A stretch of DNA of 64,000 nucleotides from Roseiarcus sp963835885 (GCA_963835885.1 CAWIHF010000026.1:186001-250000); one strand, 5' to 3'; counted from the stretch's first letter, positions 15,845 through 26,056 are shown. Numbers and translations are program-made. The notes: a model not told the origin generated them from the letters alone.

Positions 15845-15849
15845 CATCT

Positions 15850-15991
15850 TCACGGTGATGCTATTGCAGCAGTGCCGGAAGCCAACCGGCTGGGGCAGAG
15901 GCGTCGTCGTCAGCGCACCCGTGCCGCGGCCGATTGTGGCAACCGGGCGGTCGATTGCGTTTTGCAATTTAATGATGGTGGGCGTGTTCAT
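15850..15991 (-). CDS. Short gene at the end of the minus-strand block (frameshift suspected)
   Basis: Starts MNTPTIIKLQNAIDRPVATI after a strong AGGAG and the context AGGAGCAAAACCATG, which is also used by the 23887 gene. In the direct frame it reads through both hairpins. With one base shifted near 15895 it would read ...PLPQPVGASGTAAIASP and stop at 15850, just before the hairpins, giving about 47 residues. I favour the shorter product. The family is unknown. Confidence 0.4.
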
Positions 15992-16024
15992 GGTTTTGCT
16001 CCTGATCGGCGGTTGAAAACGACA

Positions 16025-16056
16025 CCGCCCGGCGCATCGGGTGATGCGCCGGGCGG
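16025..16056 (-). terminator. Hairpin after DUF2493 gene
   Basis: A perfect 14-bp stem (CCGCCCGGCGCATC / GATGCGCCGGGCGG) with a GGGT loop, 29 bp past the DUF2493 stop. It lies between this gene and the small gene at 15991. Confidence 0.7.
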
Positions 16057-16084
16057 CGAAACCGTCTGGTTGTCGATCGGCCGC

Positions 16085-16999
16085 TCACGCGGCCTTGTCG
16101 AACCGCCAGACTGGAATTCCGAGCTTCCTGGCCTTGTCGGCGAGGTTTCCGGTGATGCCGGAGCCGGGGAAGATGATGACGCCCTTCGGCATCGTGGCGA
16201 GGAGCTGATCGTTGCGGCGGAACGGAGCGGCCTTGGCGTGCTTCGTCCAGTCGGGCTTGAAGGCGATCTGCGTGACCTTGCGGCTTTTGGCCCAGCAGGC
16301 GGCGATGCGTTCGGCGCCCTTCGGGCTTGCGCCGTGCAGCAGCACCATGTCGGGGTAACGGGCGAGCGTCTTGTCGAGCGCGTCCCAGATCCGCCGGTGG
16401 TCGTTGCATTCGGCGCCGCCGGAGAAGGCGATCCGGGTGCCTTGCGGCAGCATGATCTCGGTTTCGGCCCGGCGTTTGGCCGAGAGGAAGTCGCGGCTGT
16501 CGATCAGTGAGGCGGTCATGGTCTTGTGATTGACCTTGGAGCCCGCGAGGGGTTTCCAGACCGAGCCTGTGTGCTGCTCGAAGAGTTCGGCGGCCATGTC
16601 CGTGAGGACGTCGAAGGTGTTGCGCTTCTCGATCAGGCTGATGCCTTCGGCGGTCAGGCGTTCGAGCTCGACGGATCTGACTTCGGAGCCGTCCTGTTCG
16701 TCCTGGCTGCGGCGCTGCAGATCCTCGTTGTCGTCGAGCCGGCGCTGCGCGCGGTGCCCGGCGCGGTGGAAGAGGTTGACGACGGACCAGAGCAGTTCCT
16801 CGACGTCGGGCTCGAGGCGTGTGTCCGCGAAGGTCGAAACCACGGCGTCGAAGATGTCGATGAGGGCCGCCTGTGCGGTCTGGCCGTCGGGGAGGGGCCT
16901 CGGATCGGGCTCGTCGTGCGGGCGGTAGCCGTAGAGCTGCATTTCGGCGATGACGGCGGCTGTAACGGAGTGCTGGGGTGGTGTTGTGGTGCGAGACAT
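16085..16999 (-). CDS. DUF2493 (SLOG/YspA-related) domain protein
   Basis: A 304-residue protein. The N-terminal about 190 residues are acidic and helical. The C-terminal about 120 residues carry the SLOG-like nucleotide-binding fold of the DUF2493 family: TRIAFSGGAECNDHRRIWDA, MVLLHGASPKGAERIAACWA, then MPKGVIIFPGSGITGNLADKARKLGIPVWRF. The GxxxGA-type loop and the PGSGITGN motif mark the ligand site. SLOG proteins are proposed to sense or process nucleotide signals, and this class is common on alphaproteobacterial plasmids. The start follows AGGACATCACC. It is the last large gene of the minus-strand block and has a candidate structured leader at 17112-17211. Confidence 0.85.
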   Translation of the reverse strand: MSRTTTPPQHSVTAAVIAEMQLYGYRPHDEPDPRPLPDGQTAQAALIDIFDAVVSTFADTRLEPDVEELLWSVVNLFHRAGHRAQRRLDDNEDLQRRSQDEQDGSEVRSVELERLTAEGISLIEKRNTFDVLTDMAAELFEQHTGSVWKPLAGSKVNHKTMTASLIDSRDFLSAKRRAETEIMLPQGTRIAFSGGAECNDHRRIWDALDKTLARYPDMVLLHGASPKGAERIAACWAKSRKVTQIAFKPDWTKHAKAAPFRRNDQLLATMPKGVIIFPGSGITGNLADKARKLGIPVWRFDKAA

Positions 17000-17111
17000 G
17001 GTGATGTCCTTTCGTTTGTTGGCGTTTTGTGACCGCGACCTTCGCGGCCTTTTCGGCGTTTCTTCCTGACAGGCCGTGACGGCCCAGCACCGCGCGCGCT
17101 TGCGCGCGGCC

Positions 17112-17211
17112 GGAACGAAGAGGAGGATGGCGGGGGACGGATTTCTTGTTGCGCGAGGAGCGCCGGCTCTTCCCGGCGCGGGGAAGAAATCCGGCAACCG
17201 CCATTGCGGGA
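17112..17211 (-). promoter_or_regulatory. Candidate structured leader RNA (copy 2), upstream of DUF2493
   Basis: Located 113 nt before the DUF2493 start. On the minus strand, P1 is ATGGCGG / CCGCCAT (7 bp perfect). P2 is CGGATTTCTT / AAGAAATCCG (10 bp perfect). P3 is GCGCCGG / CCGGCGC (7 bp perfect, 6-nt loop). The unpaired CCCCGC and CTCCTCGCGCA sequences match copy 1 at 6256-6353, while P2 and P3 have quite different bases that still pair. The strength and conservation of the fold suggest a cis-acting RNA rather than chance. Confidence 0.65.
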
Positions 17212-17323
17212 CGGCGCGGGCTGGCAGAAAACGCCGCACTGAAAAGGCCGCCTGTCGCGGTCTCTCGCCAACAGTCGCAAGGGCTGTCGACCAGGCGCAC
17301 AAGGGGCAGCACCCGCTTCCCCG

Positions 17324-18377
17324 TTACGGGTCCATCGCTAATCTGGCGTCGGCGGCGACGAGCTGCGGCAGCAGCGTGAGACGAAGCGCCTCGCGGCCAT
17401 TCAGTCGCAGGTCATCGTTGAAATCGCCGAGGACGGGACGGAGCGGCTCGACCTCGATTCCGTCGGCGCGGGCGCGGTCCGCCAGTCGTCCCAAACCGTG
17501 GCGGGCGGCGGCGTCGGCTTCGGTGGCGATATAGAGGCGGCGTAGCGTCGCGGGCAGGATGAGGGCGCCGAGATGGCCGGCGGAGAGGGCGGCGATCGCC
17601 GGCATGCGTGGCAGCGCCTGTCGCAGGGAAAGCATGGTTTCGATGCCTTCGCCGGCGGCGATCACTTCGGGCGGCGCGGCCCGGTCGAAGCCGATCCTGA
17701 CGCCATGGCCGAGAAGCATGCCCATGGCCCGGCGCGGGTCGGGAATGAGCGCCTTGATCGGGCGATCGGGATCGAGCCAGGTGCGGTGGAGGCCCTGGAC
17801 GGTGAAGGCGTCGTCGGTGACGGAAGCGATCATGGCGGGGAAGGCCGTGCGCGTGCCGTCGTCGCGGCGGTGGTAGCAGGACGGGTGGAAACGCAAGGTT
17901 CCTTGCGTGCCGGCGAGGTCGGTGATGCCGCGTTCGGCGAGGTAGGCGGCGGCGTGGGTGCCGGCGATCGGCCGCGTCATGGCCCATAGCCGTCGTGCCG
18001 CAAGGCGTTTGGCGCCATCGGTCTGCGCGGCCTGCGCGTTGCTTCGAGGGACGGCAGGCGGTTCCGGCAGGCTGAGGAATCGACGGGCTTCGGCGGCGGC
18101 CTCGTGGACATCGGCGAGGCGCTGATTCTGCCGGATGAGATCGAGCAGATCGCCATGGCTGCCCGTGGCGGCGTCGGTCCATTTGCCGGCGGCGCCCTTG
18201 CCGGTGTCCGGTCCGAAGAGGCGGACATAGAGCGAGCGGCCGGGCGCATTGTCGACGTCGCCGACGAGCCAGTAGCGGCCCTGCCTGCGGCCGTTGGAGA
18301 GATAGTAGCGGCAAACCGGCCTCGGCGTGTCGCGCCAGATGGCGCGCGAGGTCGGCGATCGAGCGCGAGGGGAACAT
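17324..18377 (-). CDS. Toprim-domain protein, primase-like (frameshift near 18313)
   Basis: After a short start (MFPSRSIADLARHLARHAEA) the frame must shift by one base to read CRYYLSNGRRQGRYWLVGDV, DLLDLIRQNQRLADVHEAAA and then the long in-frame remainder from MTRPIAGTHAAAYLAERGIT. The Toprim core (EVIAAGEGIETMLSLRQALP, then LYIATEADAA) has the conserved Glu and the ExD pair. Such Toprim proteins of mobile elements resemble DnaG-type primases or the alpha subunits of phage primases. GGAGG precedes the ATG at the end of the helicase gene, so translation is coupled. The single extra base suggests a sequencing error or a recent mutation. Confidence 0.8.
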
Positions 18378-18389
18378 GGCTGGTCCTCC

Positions 18390-21300
18390 TCACGCGGCGG
18401 CGCGGTCGATGACGGCGACGAGCGGATGGCGTTCGATCAGCCGGTCGAGGATCGCCGGCGCGGCGGCGCCGACGGGCACGAAGAAGCGGAGCTTCCACGA
18501 GATGATCTCGTGGGTCAGGCCGTAGGCCTTCAGCCGCTCGCGCATGCCCGAGGTGAAACCGAGCAGCTCGATGCGGTGGTCGTCCATGACGCGGACGCGG
18601 CGAAGCTCGAGCCCGTCGGAGAGCTGCAGGCTGGCCTTGCCCTCGATGAGGAGCGGCAGGGCCTGGGCGCCGTCGAGCTGCGGAACCTCGTCGAGGCCGA
18701 GATTGCGGTAGAGGGTCGACAGGACCGCGGGCGGAATCAGGCGGCCGATGACGCGCTCGCCTTCATCCGTCTCGAGACGGTAGACGCGGCAATTGTCATC
18801 GGGCAGGCGGCGCCAGATCGGCAGGAGAAGGCCGGTGGCGACGTGCAGCGTCGACTCCGAGAATTCCGGGAGGGCGGCGATCTCGGCCTGCCAGGCGGCG
18901 GTCAGGGTGGCGACATCGGTGTCTTCCCACGCCGTCTGCTCGAGCATGTGCGCGGGCAAAGCGTGCTGATCCATCGGACGCAGCAGGCGCACGCGGCTTT
19001 CGATCGCGCCGTCGTCGAGCATCAGGCTCGGCGCGGGGACCAGGACGGCGCAGCGTTCCGAACGGGTGTTGCGCATCGGGCGCGCGCCGCGCATGTCGAG
19101 GGCGTCGGCAAGCGCCCGGGGGCGGTTGCGATCCTTGCGCAGGATGGTGAATATCTGCGTCTCGGCCCCGGTCTTGTGGGTGTAGATCGTGCGGCGGGAA
19201 GCGACCGTCATCGATTCCGCCGTGATCGTCTCGAGGCCCTTGTCGTAGATCCCGGCCGCGATCGCGCCTTCGATGCGCGCCTCGAGGAGCTGCTCGAAGA
19301 CCTCGAAGATCGCGTTCTGCAGGGCGATCGGCAGCGCCAGGATGCGGTTGAGGAAGGTGGTGATGGGCGGCAGCTCGTCCCTGAGCCCGCCCTCGTCCGT
19401 CAGCGCGAGGCCGGTCGCGTCCTGAAACTCGGTCAGGCTGCAGGCCGCGACCTTGCCGGAGAACAGCAGCATGTAGAACTGGCGCAGCGCGTCGCGGGCG
19501 TAGTGCGATTCCAGATTGTCGTCGGCGCGGAACAGGCCTTGCCCGCCGGTCTGGCGCTGGCCCTTGGTGATGGCGCCGAGCGTGTCGAGGCGGCGCGCGA
19601 TCGTCGACAGGAAGCGCTTCTCGCCCTTGACGTTGGTGGCGACGGGACGAAACAGCGGCGGCTGCGCCTGGTTGGTGCGGTTCGAGCGGCCGAGCCCCTG
19701 GATGGCGGTGTCGGCGCGCCAGCCGGCTTCGAGCATGTAATGGACGCGCAGCCGCTGATTCCGGACGCCGAGATCCGCATGGTAGGAGCGGCCGGTGCCG
19801 CCGGCGTCGGAGAACACCAGGATGCGCTTGTCGTCATTCTGGAAGGCCTGCGCCTCGGAGAGGTTGGCCGATCCGGCGCGGTTCTCCACGGCCAGGCGGT
19901 CGATGCCGTCGCGGCCGAGCTTGCGCAGGATGCGGCGCGAGCGGCCGGTGACTTCGGCGACCTTGTCGGCGCCGAAGCGGTGCAGGATCTGGTCGAGGGC
20001 GGCCGGGACGGGCGGCAGCGAGGCGAGATGCTCCATGAGGGCGTCGCGCCGTTCGACGGCGTCGCGGCACAGGACGGGATTGCCGTCGAGGAAGACCGGG
20101 CGCGAGGCGAGGTTGCCCTCCTCGTCGGAATATTCCTCGAACAGCTGCACCGGGAAGGAGTGCATGAGGTAGTCGAGCACGTACTCGCGCGGCGTGACGT
20201 CGACCTGGACGTCGTTCCAGTCCTCGGTCGGGATGTCGGCCAGGCGGCGCTCCATCAGCGCCTCGCCGGTCGAGACGATCTGGATGATGGCGGCATGGCC
20301 GTCCTCGAGATCCCGGTCGATGGACCGGATCAGCGTCGGCGTCTTCATCGACGTGATGAGGTGCGAGAAGAAGCGCTGCTTGGAGGATTCGAAGGCGGAA
20401 CGGGCGGCGGCCTTGGCCTGCGCGTTCAGCGTTCCCGACGCGCCGGTGATGCCGGCCGCCTTCATCGCGGCGTCCAGATGGTTATGGATGATGCGGAAAG
20501 CGCCGGCATAGGCGTCGTAGATGGCGATCTGCTCGCCGGTGAGCTGATGCTCGACGAGCTCGTACTGGACGCCTTCATAGGACAGCGAGCGGGCGGCATA
20601 GAGCCCGAGCGCCTTCAGGTCGCGGGCCAGGACTTCCATGGCGGCGACCCCGCCGGCCTGGATCGCCTCGATGAATTCGGCGCGGGTGGCGAAGGGGAAA
20701 TCCTCGCCGCCCCACAGGCCGAGGCGCTGCGCGTAAGCCAGGTTCTCGACCTCGGTCGCGCCGGTGGCGGAGACGTAGACGATGCGGGCCTGGGGCAAAG
20801 CGTGCTGCAGCCGCAGGCCGGCGCGGCCCTGCTGCGAGGGGGCGACGACGCCGCGGTTCGACTTGCCGCCGGCGGCGTTGGCCATGGCGTGCGCCTCGTC
20901 GAAGACGATGACGCCGTCGAAATCCGCTGCCGAGCCAGTCGACGATCTGCTGGACGCGCGAGGCCTTGCCCTCGCGTTCCTGCGTGCGGATCGTGGCGTA
21001 GGTGGTGAACAGGATGCCCTCATCGAGGCGGATCGCGTTGCCCTGGCGGAAGCGGGCGAGCGGCGTGATCTGCAGGCGCTCCTGGCCGAGCGCCGACCAG
21101 TCGCGCTGCGCGTCGTCGATCAGCTTGTCGGATTTGGAGATCCAGACGGCGCGGCGGCGGCCCTGCATCCAGTTGTCGAGGATGATGCCGGCGGCCTGCC
21201 GCCCCTTGCCCGCGCCGGTGCCGTCGCCGAGGAACCAGCCGCGGCGGAAGCGCACGGCGCCCTCGGCATCGTCGGCGGCGGCGGCGATCGTGTCGAAGGT

Positions 21301-22723
21301 GGCATCGACCTTCCAGGCGCCGGTCAGATGCCCGCCATGGGCTTCGCCGGCAGTAGATGACGCTTTCGAGCTGGGCCTCGGACAGGATGCCCTCGCTGAC
21401 AAGGCGCTGCGGCAGATGCGGCCGGTAGGAGGGTTGCGGCGGCGCGACCGAAGCCATGGCGGCCGACTGCACCAGGGCGGTCGGGTGCGGCTTCGCGCCG
21501 GGAATGCGGATCGACTGCAGGCCGTAGCCTTCATAGATCGCGTCGGTCAGGCCGCGGCCGGAGGGCGGCGTCCACTGGCAGGTTTCGTAGGCAAGCGGTT
21601 CCGCCGGTTGCGCGGGCGCCGCCGTGACGGGCCGCGTCGGCCGGGGCGCAACCGGACGGGGTTGCGGCCGCAGGGCCGTGGACAGGGCCTTAAGCGGCGT
21701 GGCGACGGCTTGCGCGCGCGGCGGCAGGCTGGCCTGCAGGGACGCGAGCAGGGCGGCAAGATCCGTCGCCTTCGCGGCCGAGGCCGGAAGATGATCGGGG
21801 CGATCGGTCGGAATCCGGTCGATCACGGTCAGGCGCGTGTCGATCGTCGTGCCGTGTTTGGCGTAGAGCCGGCCGTCGATCGGCGCGGTGAAGACGATGC
21901 GCGCCTTGTCCTGCAGGGCGAGGAACTCGTCGCGGAAGGCGGGATTGTCCGGCGACTGGCTGGCGCCGGTGATGGCGACCAGGCGGCCGCCGGGCGCGAG
22001 GCGGCCGAGCGCGGAGGCGATATGGCGCAGGGCGGCGTCGGCGACGCGGCCCTCGACATGGGCGCCGGCCGAGAAAGGCGGATTCATCAGGATGACGGTC
22101 GGGCGCAGCGCCGCCGCGAGGTGGTCATGGATATGGGCGGCGTCGTGCTGGCTGACGGGAGCGTCGGGGAAGATCCTGCGCAGGAGCGCGGCGCGATGAT
22201 CGGAAAGCTCGTTGAGGATCAGGCGCGCGCCGGCGAGCTCGGCATGGATGGCGAGCAGGCCGGTGCCGGCGGACGGTTCCAGCACCGTGTCGGCTTCCGT
22301 CAGCGCCGCGGCGCAGGCGGCGACATGCGCGATCGGCAGCGGCGTCGACAGCTGCTGCAGGGCCTGGCTCTCGGCCGAGCGCTTGGTGTGCGTCGGCAAC
22401 AGCGCGGCAATCCGCTGCAGCATGGTCAGCCGTGCGCGCGGGCTGGCCTGGCGCAGGGCCGGGGCGAAGGCGCGCAGGAAGAGGATCTGCGCGATTTCGC
22501 AGGCATCGTAGGCGTCCTTCCACAGCCAATGCCCTTCGGCATCGCTGCCGCCGAACGCGGCGACCATGGCCTCGCGCAGCATGGCGGACGTGATCGTGGT
22601 TCCGGCCTCGAGGGCGGGCAGGAGGGAACGGGCGGCGGTGATGAGCGCGCCCGCCCGCAGGGCGGTGCGCGCAGGGGCGGACGCGGCCGCGTGAGCGGCC
22701 GTAGACGGATCGATGAAGGTCAT
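18390..22723 (-). CDS. Strawberry-notch-like helicase with N-terminal methyltransferase (two frameshifts)
   Basis: Corrected for two single-base insertions (near 21355 and 20932) this is one protein of about 1440 residues. The N-terminal part has SAM-methyltransferase motifs: TVLEPSAGTGLLAIHAELAG (motif I) and ILMNPPFSAG (NPPF, motif IV, typical of N6-adenine or glutamine methylases). The middle has the SF2 helicase Walker A GDGTGAGKGRQAAG and the DEAH box VIVFDEAHAMANAAGGKSNR. The C-terminal half has the SNO helicase C domain (QRFFSHLITSMKTPTLIRSI; ILVFSDAGGTGRSYHADLGV; IQGLGRSNRTNQAQPP). These fused proteins are frequent on alphaproteobacterial plasmids and elements; function there is unproven, with DNA modification plus remodelling inferred. 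It sits between the antitoxin-like gene and Toprim in one operon. Confidence 0.88.
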
Positions 22724-22739
22724 GGGGATGGTTTCCGAA

Positions 22740-22779
22740 GGAGAGCGCGGTTAAGGGATCGAACCGCCGGGCGCTCTCC
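22740..22779 (-). promoter_or_regulatory. Leader hairpin before the helicase/methyltransferase gene
   Basis: On the minus strand GGAGAGCGC pairs perfectly with GCGCTCTCC, and an inner GCGGTT / AACCGC stem caps it. It ends 16 nt before the ATG at 22723. It could act as an attenuator or as a terminator for the upstream gene. Confidence 0.5.
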
Positions 22780-22836
22780 TCTTGACCCGGCCGGTTCATC
22801 CGTCCCGGGACATCCCTCTTCCTCTAAAAGCGGCCT

Positions 22837-23467
22837 TCAGCCGAACCGCCGGCCTTCGGCGGTGAAGGTGTAGCCATTGGCCGACATGCCCTCGTCGACG
22901 GTTTCGTCGGAGGTCTGAAACTCGTATTCGCGCTCGAGCGCGCGATAGAGCCAGTGGGCGAGATCGCGCAGCGCGTCGACCAGGTCGTCGTCAGCGCTCG
23001 TTGACGATCGGCTGGCCCGTAGGGCTGTCGCGGTCGACGTCGACCGTCATCCCGTAGTGGCGTCCGGTCTGCCGGAAGGAGGCCGTCAGCTGATAGAAGT
23101 TCGGCCTCTGCAGCGCCTGCAGCGCGTCGGCGATCCGGTGCAGCTCCGTGTCCTGGGGCGCATAGTCGCGGATGCGAAGCGACGCGCGCGGGGCATAGGC
23201 ATAACGGCCCTCGAAACAGGCGCCGTCGCCCTGCGACCAGAAGCCGGAAAACCAGATGCAGGGCTTCTGGCGGGCGCCGCCGCCCATCAGGCGGACGGTC
23301 GCTGTGGCGAGCGTGACGCCGAGGATCGGGCAGATCCGCTCGAAGTCGTCGTAGACGCTGTCCCACCAGTCATCGTCGATCGTTTCGCGGAACCAGGCGC
23401 GGGCCTTGTCCCTGGCCGCGTCGGACAGTTCGGTGAAGTCGTAGACGGGGGTTTCGACGATACGCAT
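22837..23467 (-). CDS. Antitoxin-like accessory protein (frameshift near 22990)
   Basis: Starts MRIVETPVYDFTELSDAARD, KARAWFRETIDDDWWDSVYD, with later segments RTGRHYGMTVDVDRDSPTGQ and EGMSANGYTFTAEGRRFG. Compared with the truncated copy at 6855-7242, one extra base near 22990 breaks the frame, and the C-terminal 50 residues are in another phase. Proteins with this beginning are commonly labelled 'antitoxin of toxin-antitoxin stability system' on alphaproteobacterial plasmids, but no toxin gene is visible beside it, so I treat that label as provisional. It begins 3 bp after the stop of the 23471-23887 gene. Confidence 0.6.
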
Positions 23468-23470
23468 GGC

Positions 23471-23887
23471 TCAGGCCTCCCCTGCGGTGTGCGGGTCGGC
23501 GAGGACGAGCGTCAGCCATTCATTGGTGTTGACGCAGCCGATGGACTTGCGGGCGCCGAGATCGATGACATGCGCGCCGCCGCCGAAGGCGTCGAGGCGC
23601 GGCCGCGAGCAGGTGTCGGCGTACTCGAACCCCCAAAGGCCCTGGAGGTCGAATTGCTCCGCGCACAGCAGGACGAACTGGATCACCCGCTCGGGGTCGC
23701 CGCCGGCGTCGTCGTAGATCCAGAGCTGCGATCCGCTCTCGCCGTTCAGGGAGAGGAGGAAGCCATCGGACAGAGAGAACCCGTCATCGTCCGCGGGCGT
23801 GTCGTTGTAGAGTTCGAGGGCGCGGGCGGCGTTGTCGGGCGTGACGACGTCGAGGGCGCAGGAAAAGTGGGTGAAGTAATCAGCCAT
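23471..23887 (-). CDS. Conserved hypothetical protein, 138 residues
   Basis: MADYFTHFSCALDVVTPDNA, then SLSDGFLLSLNGESGSQLWI, RVIQFVLLCAEQFDLQGLWG and RLDAFGGGAHVIDLGARKSI. This is a compact acidic alpha/beta protein starting after GGAGCAAAACC. It is a recurrent neighbour of the antitoxin-like and helicase genes on such elements (from general familiarity, not a search). The function is unknown; the context suggests a role in maintenance or in counteracting host defence, by inference only. Confidence 0.7.
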   Translation of the reverse strand: MADYFTHFSCALDVVTPDNAARALELYNDTPADDDGFSLSDGFLLSLNGESGSQLWIYDDAGGDPERVIQFVLLCAEQFDLQGLWGFEYADTCSRPRLDAFGGGAHVIDLGARKSIGCVNTNEWLTLVLADPHTAGEA

Positions 23888-23910
23888 GGTTTTGCTCCTT
23901 GCAAAAAGAA

Positions 23911-23933
23911 GCGCCCGGCACGATGCCGGGCGC
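23911..23933 (-). terminator. Hairpin between DUF7007 and the 138-residue gene
   Basis: A perfect 10-bp stem GCGCCCGGCA / TGCCGGGCGC with a CGA loop. It lies about 80 bp past the DUF7007 stop and just before the ribosome binding site of the next gene, so it may act as an intercistronic attenuator. Confidence 0.6.
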
Positions 23934-24010
23934 GGGGTGGTTGAACGAAGGTGGATGCGGCGCGGCGGTGGCGGTGCGCCAGCTGTCGGCGGTGATAGGT
24001 GCCGAAATGG

Positions 24011-24141
24011 TTAGGCCTTCGCCGGGCGGACAGGTTCTGAGAGCCTGATGTCGGGGTAGTATTGGGCGAGCGATTGGCGCGCCATGGCGACATCCTCCGG
24101 CCTGAAGGCCTCGGGGAATGAGACGGCGACAAGCGCCCAGT
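24011..24141 (-). pseudogene. C-terminal part of IS-interrupted DUF7007 gene
   Basis: Encodes ...WALVAVSFPEAFRPEDVAMA and RQSLAQYYPDIRLSEPVRPA-KA, with a stop at 24011. Joined to 25757-25976 after removal of IS1380 copy 3 and one CTAG, the codons read GAC-CTA-GAC-TGG (D-L-D-W) with no frame break. See the N-terminal part for the family assignment. Confidence 0.75.
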
Positions 24142-24145
24142 CTAG

Positions 24146-25756
24146 CCCGCATTATGCGTCGCGGGTCGGCGGGAGTAGCCTAAGCGACTGATTTTGCGTA
24201 GAATCCGGTTGTCGACGCCGATTTGCGCGATTTCAGGTGAGCCACACCCGCCATGAACGATTTTATGCTGCCGCTGCCTGGTCTGTCATCGGTTTCGGGC
24301 AAAGCCGTTGTGGCCAAATTCGATGGAGGGTTGCTTTCGTCGGACGGCGGCATTTTGGCGTTGCGCGAAGTCGAACAGCGGCTTCGGGTCGCGGATCGGC
24401 TGGCCGCGTGTGTGGTCGATCCTCGGGCGCCCGATCAGATCACCCACAGCTTGGCGGACATCATCCGGTTTCGGCTGTTGATGATCGGCGCCGGCTACGA
24501 GGACGGGATCGACGCCAATTCCCTGCGCAGCGACCCGATATTCAAGATGGCGCTCGATCTGACGCCGTCGGATCGGGAGTTGTGCTCGCAATCGACGATC
24601 TCGCGATTGGAGAACCTGCCGGACGCTCGCGCGCTGTTGCGAATGGGCCGTGCGATGGTCGACCTCTATTGCGAGTTGTTCGCCAAGGTTCCCAAACGGA
24701 TCACGCTCGATATCGACGACACGTTCGACGCGGTGCACGGCGGCCAGCAATTGCGGCTGTTCAACGCGCATTACGACGAATACGGCTTTCAGCCGATTGT
24801 CGTGTTCGACGGCGAGGGCCGCTTCGTCACGGCCGTGCTTCGTCCCGCCAAACGGCCGAGCGGCGCCGAGATCAAGCCCTTCTTGCGCCGGCTGCTGCGC
24901 GCGATCCGCGCTCACTGGCCCCACACCGAGATTCTCCTGCGCGCCGACAGCCATTATTGCGGCCCCGAGGTTCTCGATTGGTGTCGCGCCAACGGCATCG
25001 ACTACATCCTCGGCGTCGCGCCGACCACGACGTTGCGTCGTCATGTCGAGGCTCTCGAAGCCAGCACGAAGGCGCGGTTCGAGGAGGACGGCAAGCTCCG
25101 CCGCTTCAAGGAGTTCTACGATGGCGCACAGAGCTGGAGCCGCGTCGAGCGGATCATCGCGCGCGTCGAAGTCGGCGAGGACGGACCCGACACGCGCTTC
25201 GTCGTGACCAATCTGCAAAAGCGCAACGCCCGCGCGCTGTACGAAGACCTCTACTGCCGACGCGGCCAAGCCGAAAACCACATCAAATCCTGGAAGACGC
25301 ATCTGGCGGCGGACCGCACGTCCTGCACGAAGGCGACGGCCAATCAGTTCCGTCTCTTCCTCCACGCCGGCGCTTATTGGCTGATGTGGGGCTTCGCGTC
25401 TCGATGCCGAAGCGCTCGATGTGGCGCGTCGCCCAGTTCGACACCTTGCGCCTGCGCCTCATCAAGATCGCCGCCCGCGTCGTCGAAATGAAAACGATGA
25501 TCCGCGTGCACTTGCCGACCTCGTGCCCGGCGCAGGATATTCTGCGCCTCGCTTTGGAACGCATACCGCGTCTCGTCACCTGAGCGACGGGGCGCGAGGC
25601 CCCAAAACGCAAACCCATCCCACCAACCTGCAAACCCCCCTCCAACCAAAACTCAGGCTCAAAGCCCGAGCCGAACCAACACGTCCAAACTCGACCAAAA
25701 TCAACCAAATGCCACGAAAGACCCGGAAGAACGGTCAGCGCGGTGCATAATGCGGG
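24146..25756 (+). mobile_element. IS1380-family insertion sequence, copy 3
   Basis: 1611 bp, in the same orientation as copy 1, with intact CCCGCATTATGC ends and a CTAG duplication (24142-24145 and 25757-25760). It is one base shorter than the other copies: a run of five G near 25390 has become four, which frameshifts the transposase. It splits a DUF7007 gene within the long minus-strand operon and would reduce expression of genes downstream of it. Confidence 0.93.
24253..25583 (+). pseudogene. IS1380-family transposase, frameshifted (copy 3)
   Basis: Identical to the copy 2 protein except residue 9 (Pro here) up to about residue 380 (YWLMWG). There the loss of one G moves the frame, giving a 412-residue product with an altered tail ending near 25491. 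The original frame resumes in another phase to 25583. The change removes the last 60 or so native residues after the DDE core, so this copy is probably inactive unless the missing G is a sequencing error. Confidence 0.85.
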
Positions 25757-25976
25757 CTAGGTCTTCCTCGAACCAGCCGTCATGGCTGTAAGGCGTAGTG
25801 CGTCGCTGGGCGGGCATGGCGGCGAGGCGCTGATCGGAGACTTTGAGGCCGCCATGTGAGGCGGTGCTGACCTGCCAGATGCCTTCGGCGATCTGCGTGA
25901 CCTGCTGGATCAGGCCCCAGGGGGAATTGGTCAGGGGGCGGGGCGCAGGGGTGTGGACGATTGCGGTATCGGTCAT
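25757..25976 (-). pseudogene. N-terminal part of IS-interrupted DUF7007 gene
   Basis: MTDTAIVHTPAPRPLTNSPW, GLIQQVTQIAEGIWQVSTAS, HGGLKVSDQRLAAMPAQRRT. The segment 'SPWGLIQQVTQIAEGIWQVSTASHGG' is the hallmark of the DUF7007 group of small proteins found on alphaproteobacterial elements. The repaired protein has 116 residues. The function is unknown. It follows the ParB-like gene in the operon. Confidence 0.75.
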
Positions 25977-26010
25977 GGTGTTGGCTTTCCTTCGGGTTGA
26001 AAAAGACGAA

Positions 26011-26031
26011 AGCCCGGCGCGGGGCCGGGCT
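26011..26031 (-). terminator. Hairpin after the ParB-like gene
   Basis: An 8-bp stem AGCCCGGC / GCCGGGCT with a GCGGG loop, 26 bp after the ParB-like stop and 35 bp before the DUF7007 start. Confidence 0.6.
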
Positions 26032-26056
26032 CTCGTGAGGTGGTGGAGAATGAACC

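Noticed and set aside
18327..21008. 893-residue plus-strand frame opposite the helicase
   Set aside because: Pure antisense of a conserved helicase; composition is extreme and no start signal is present.
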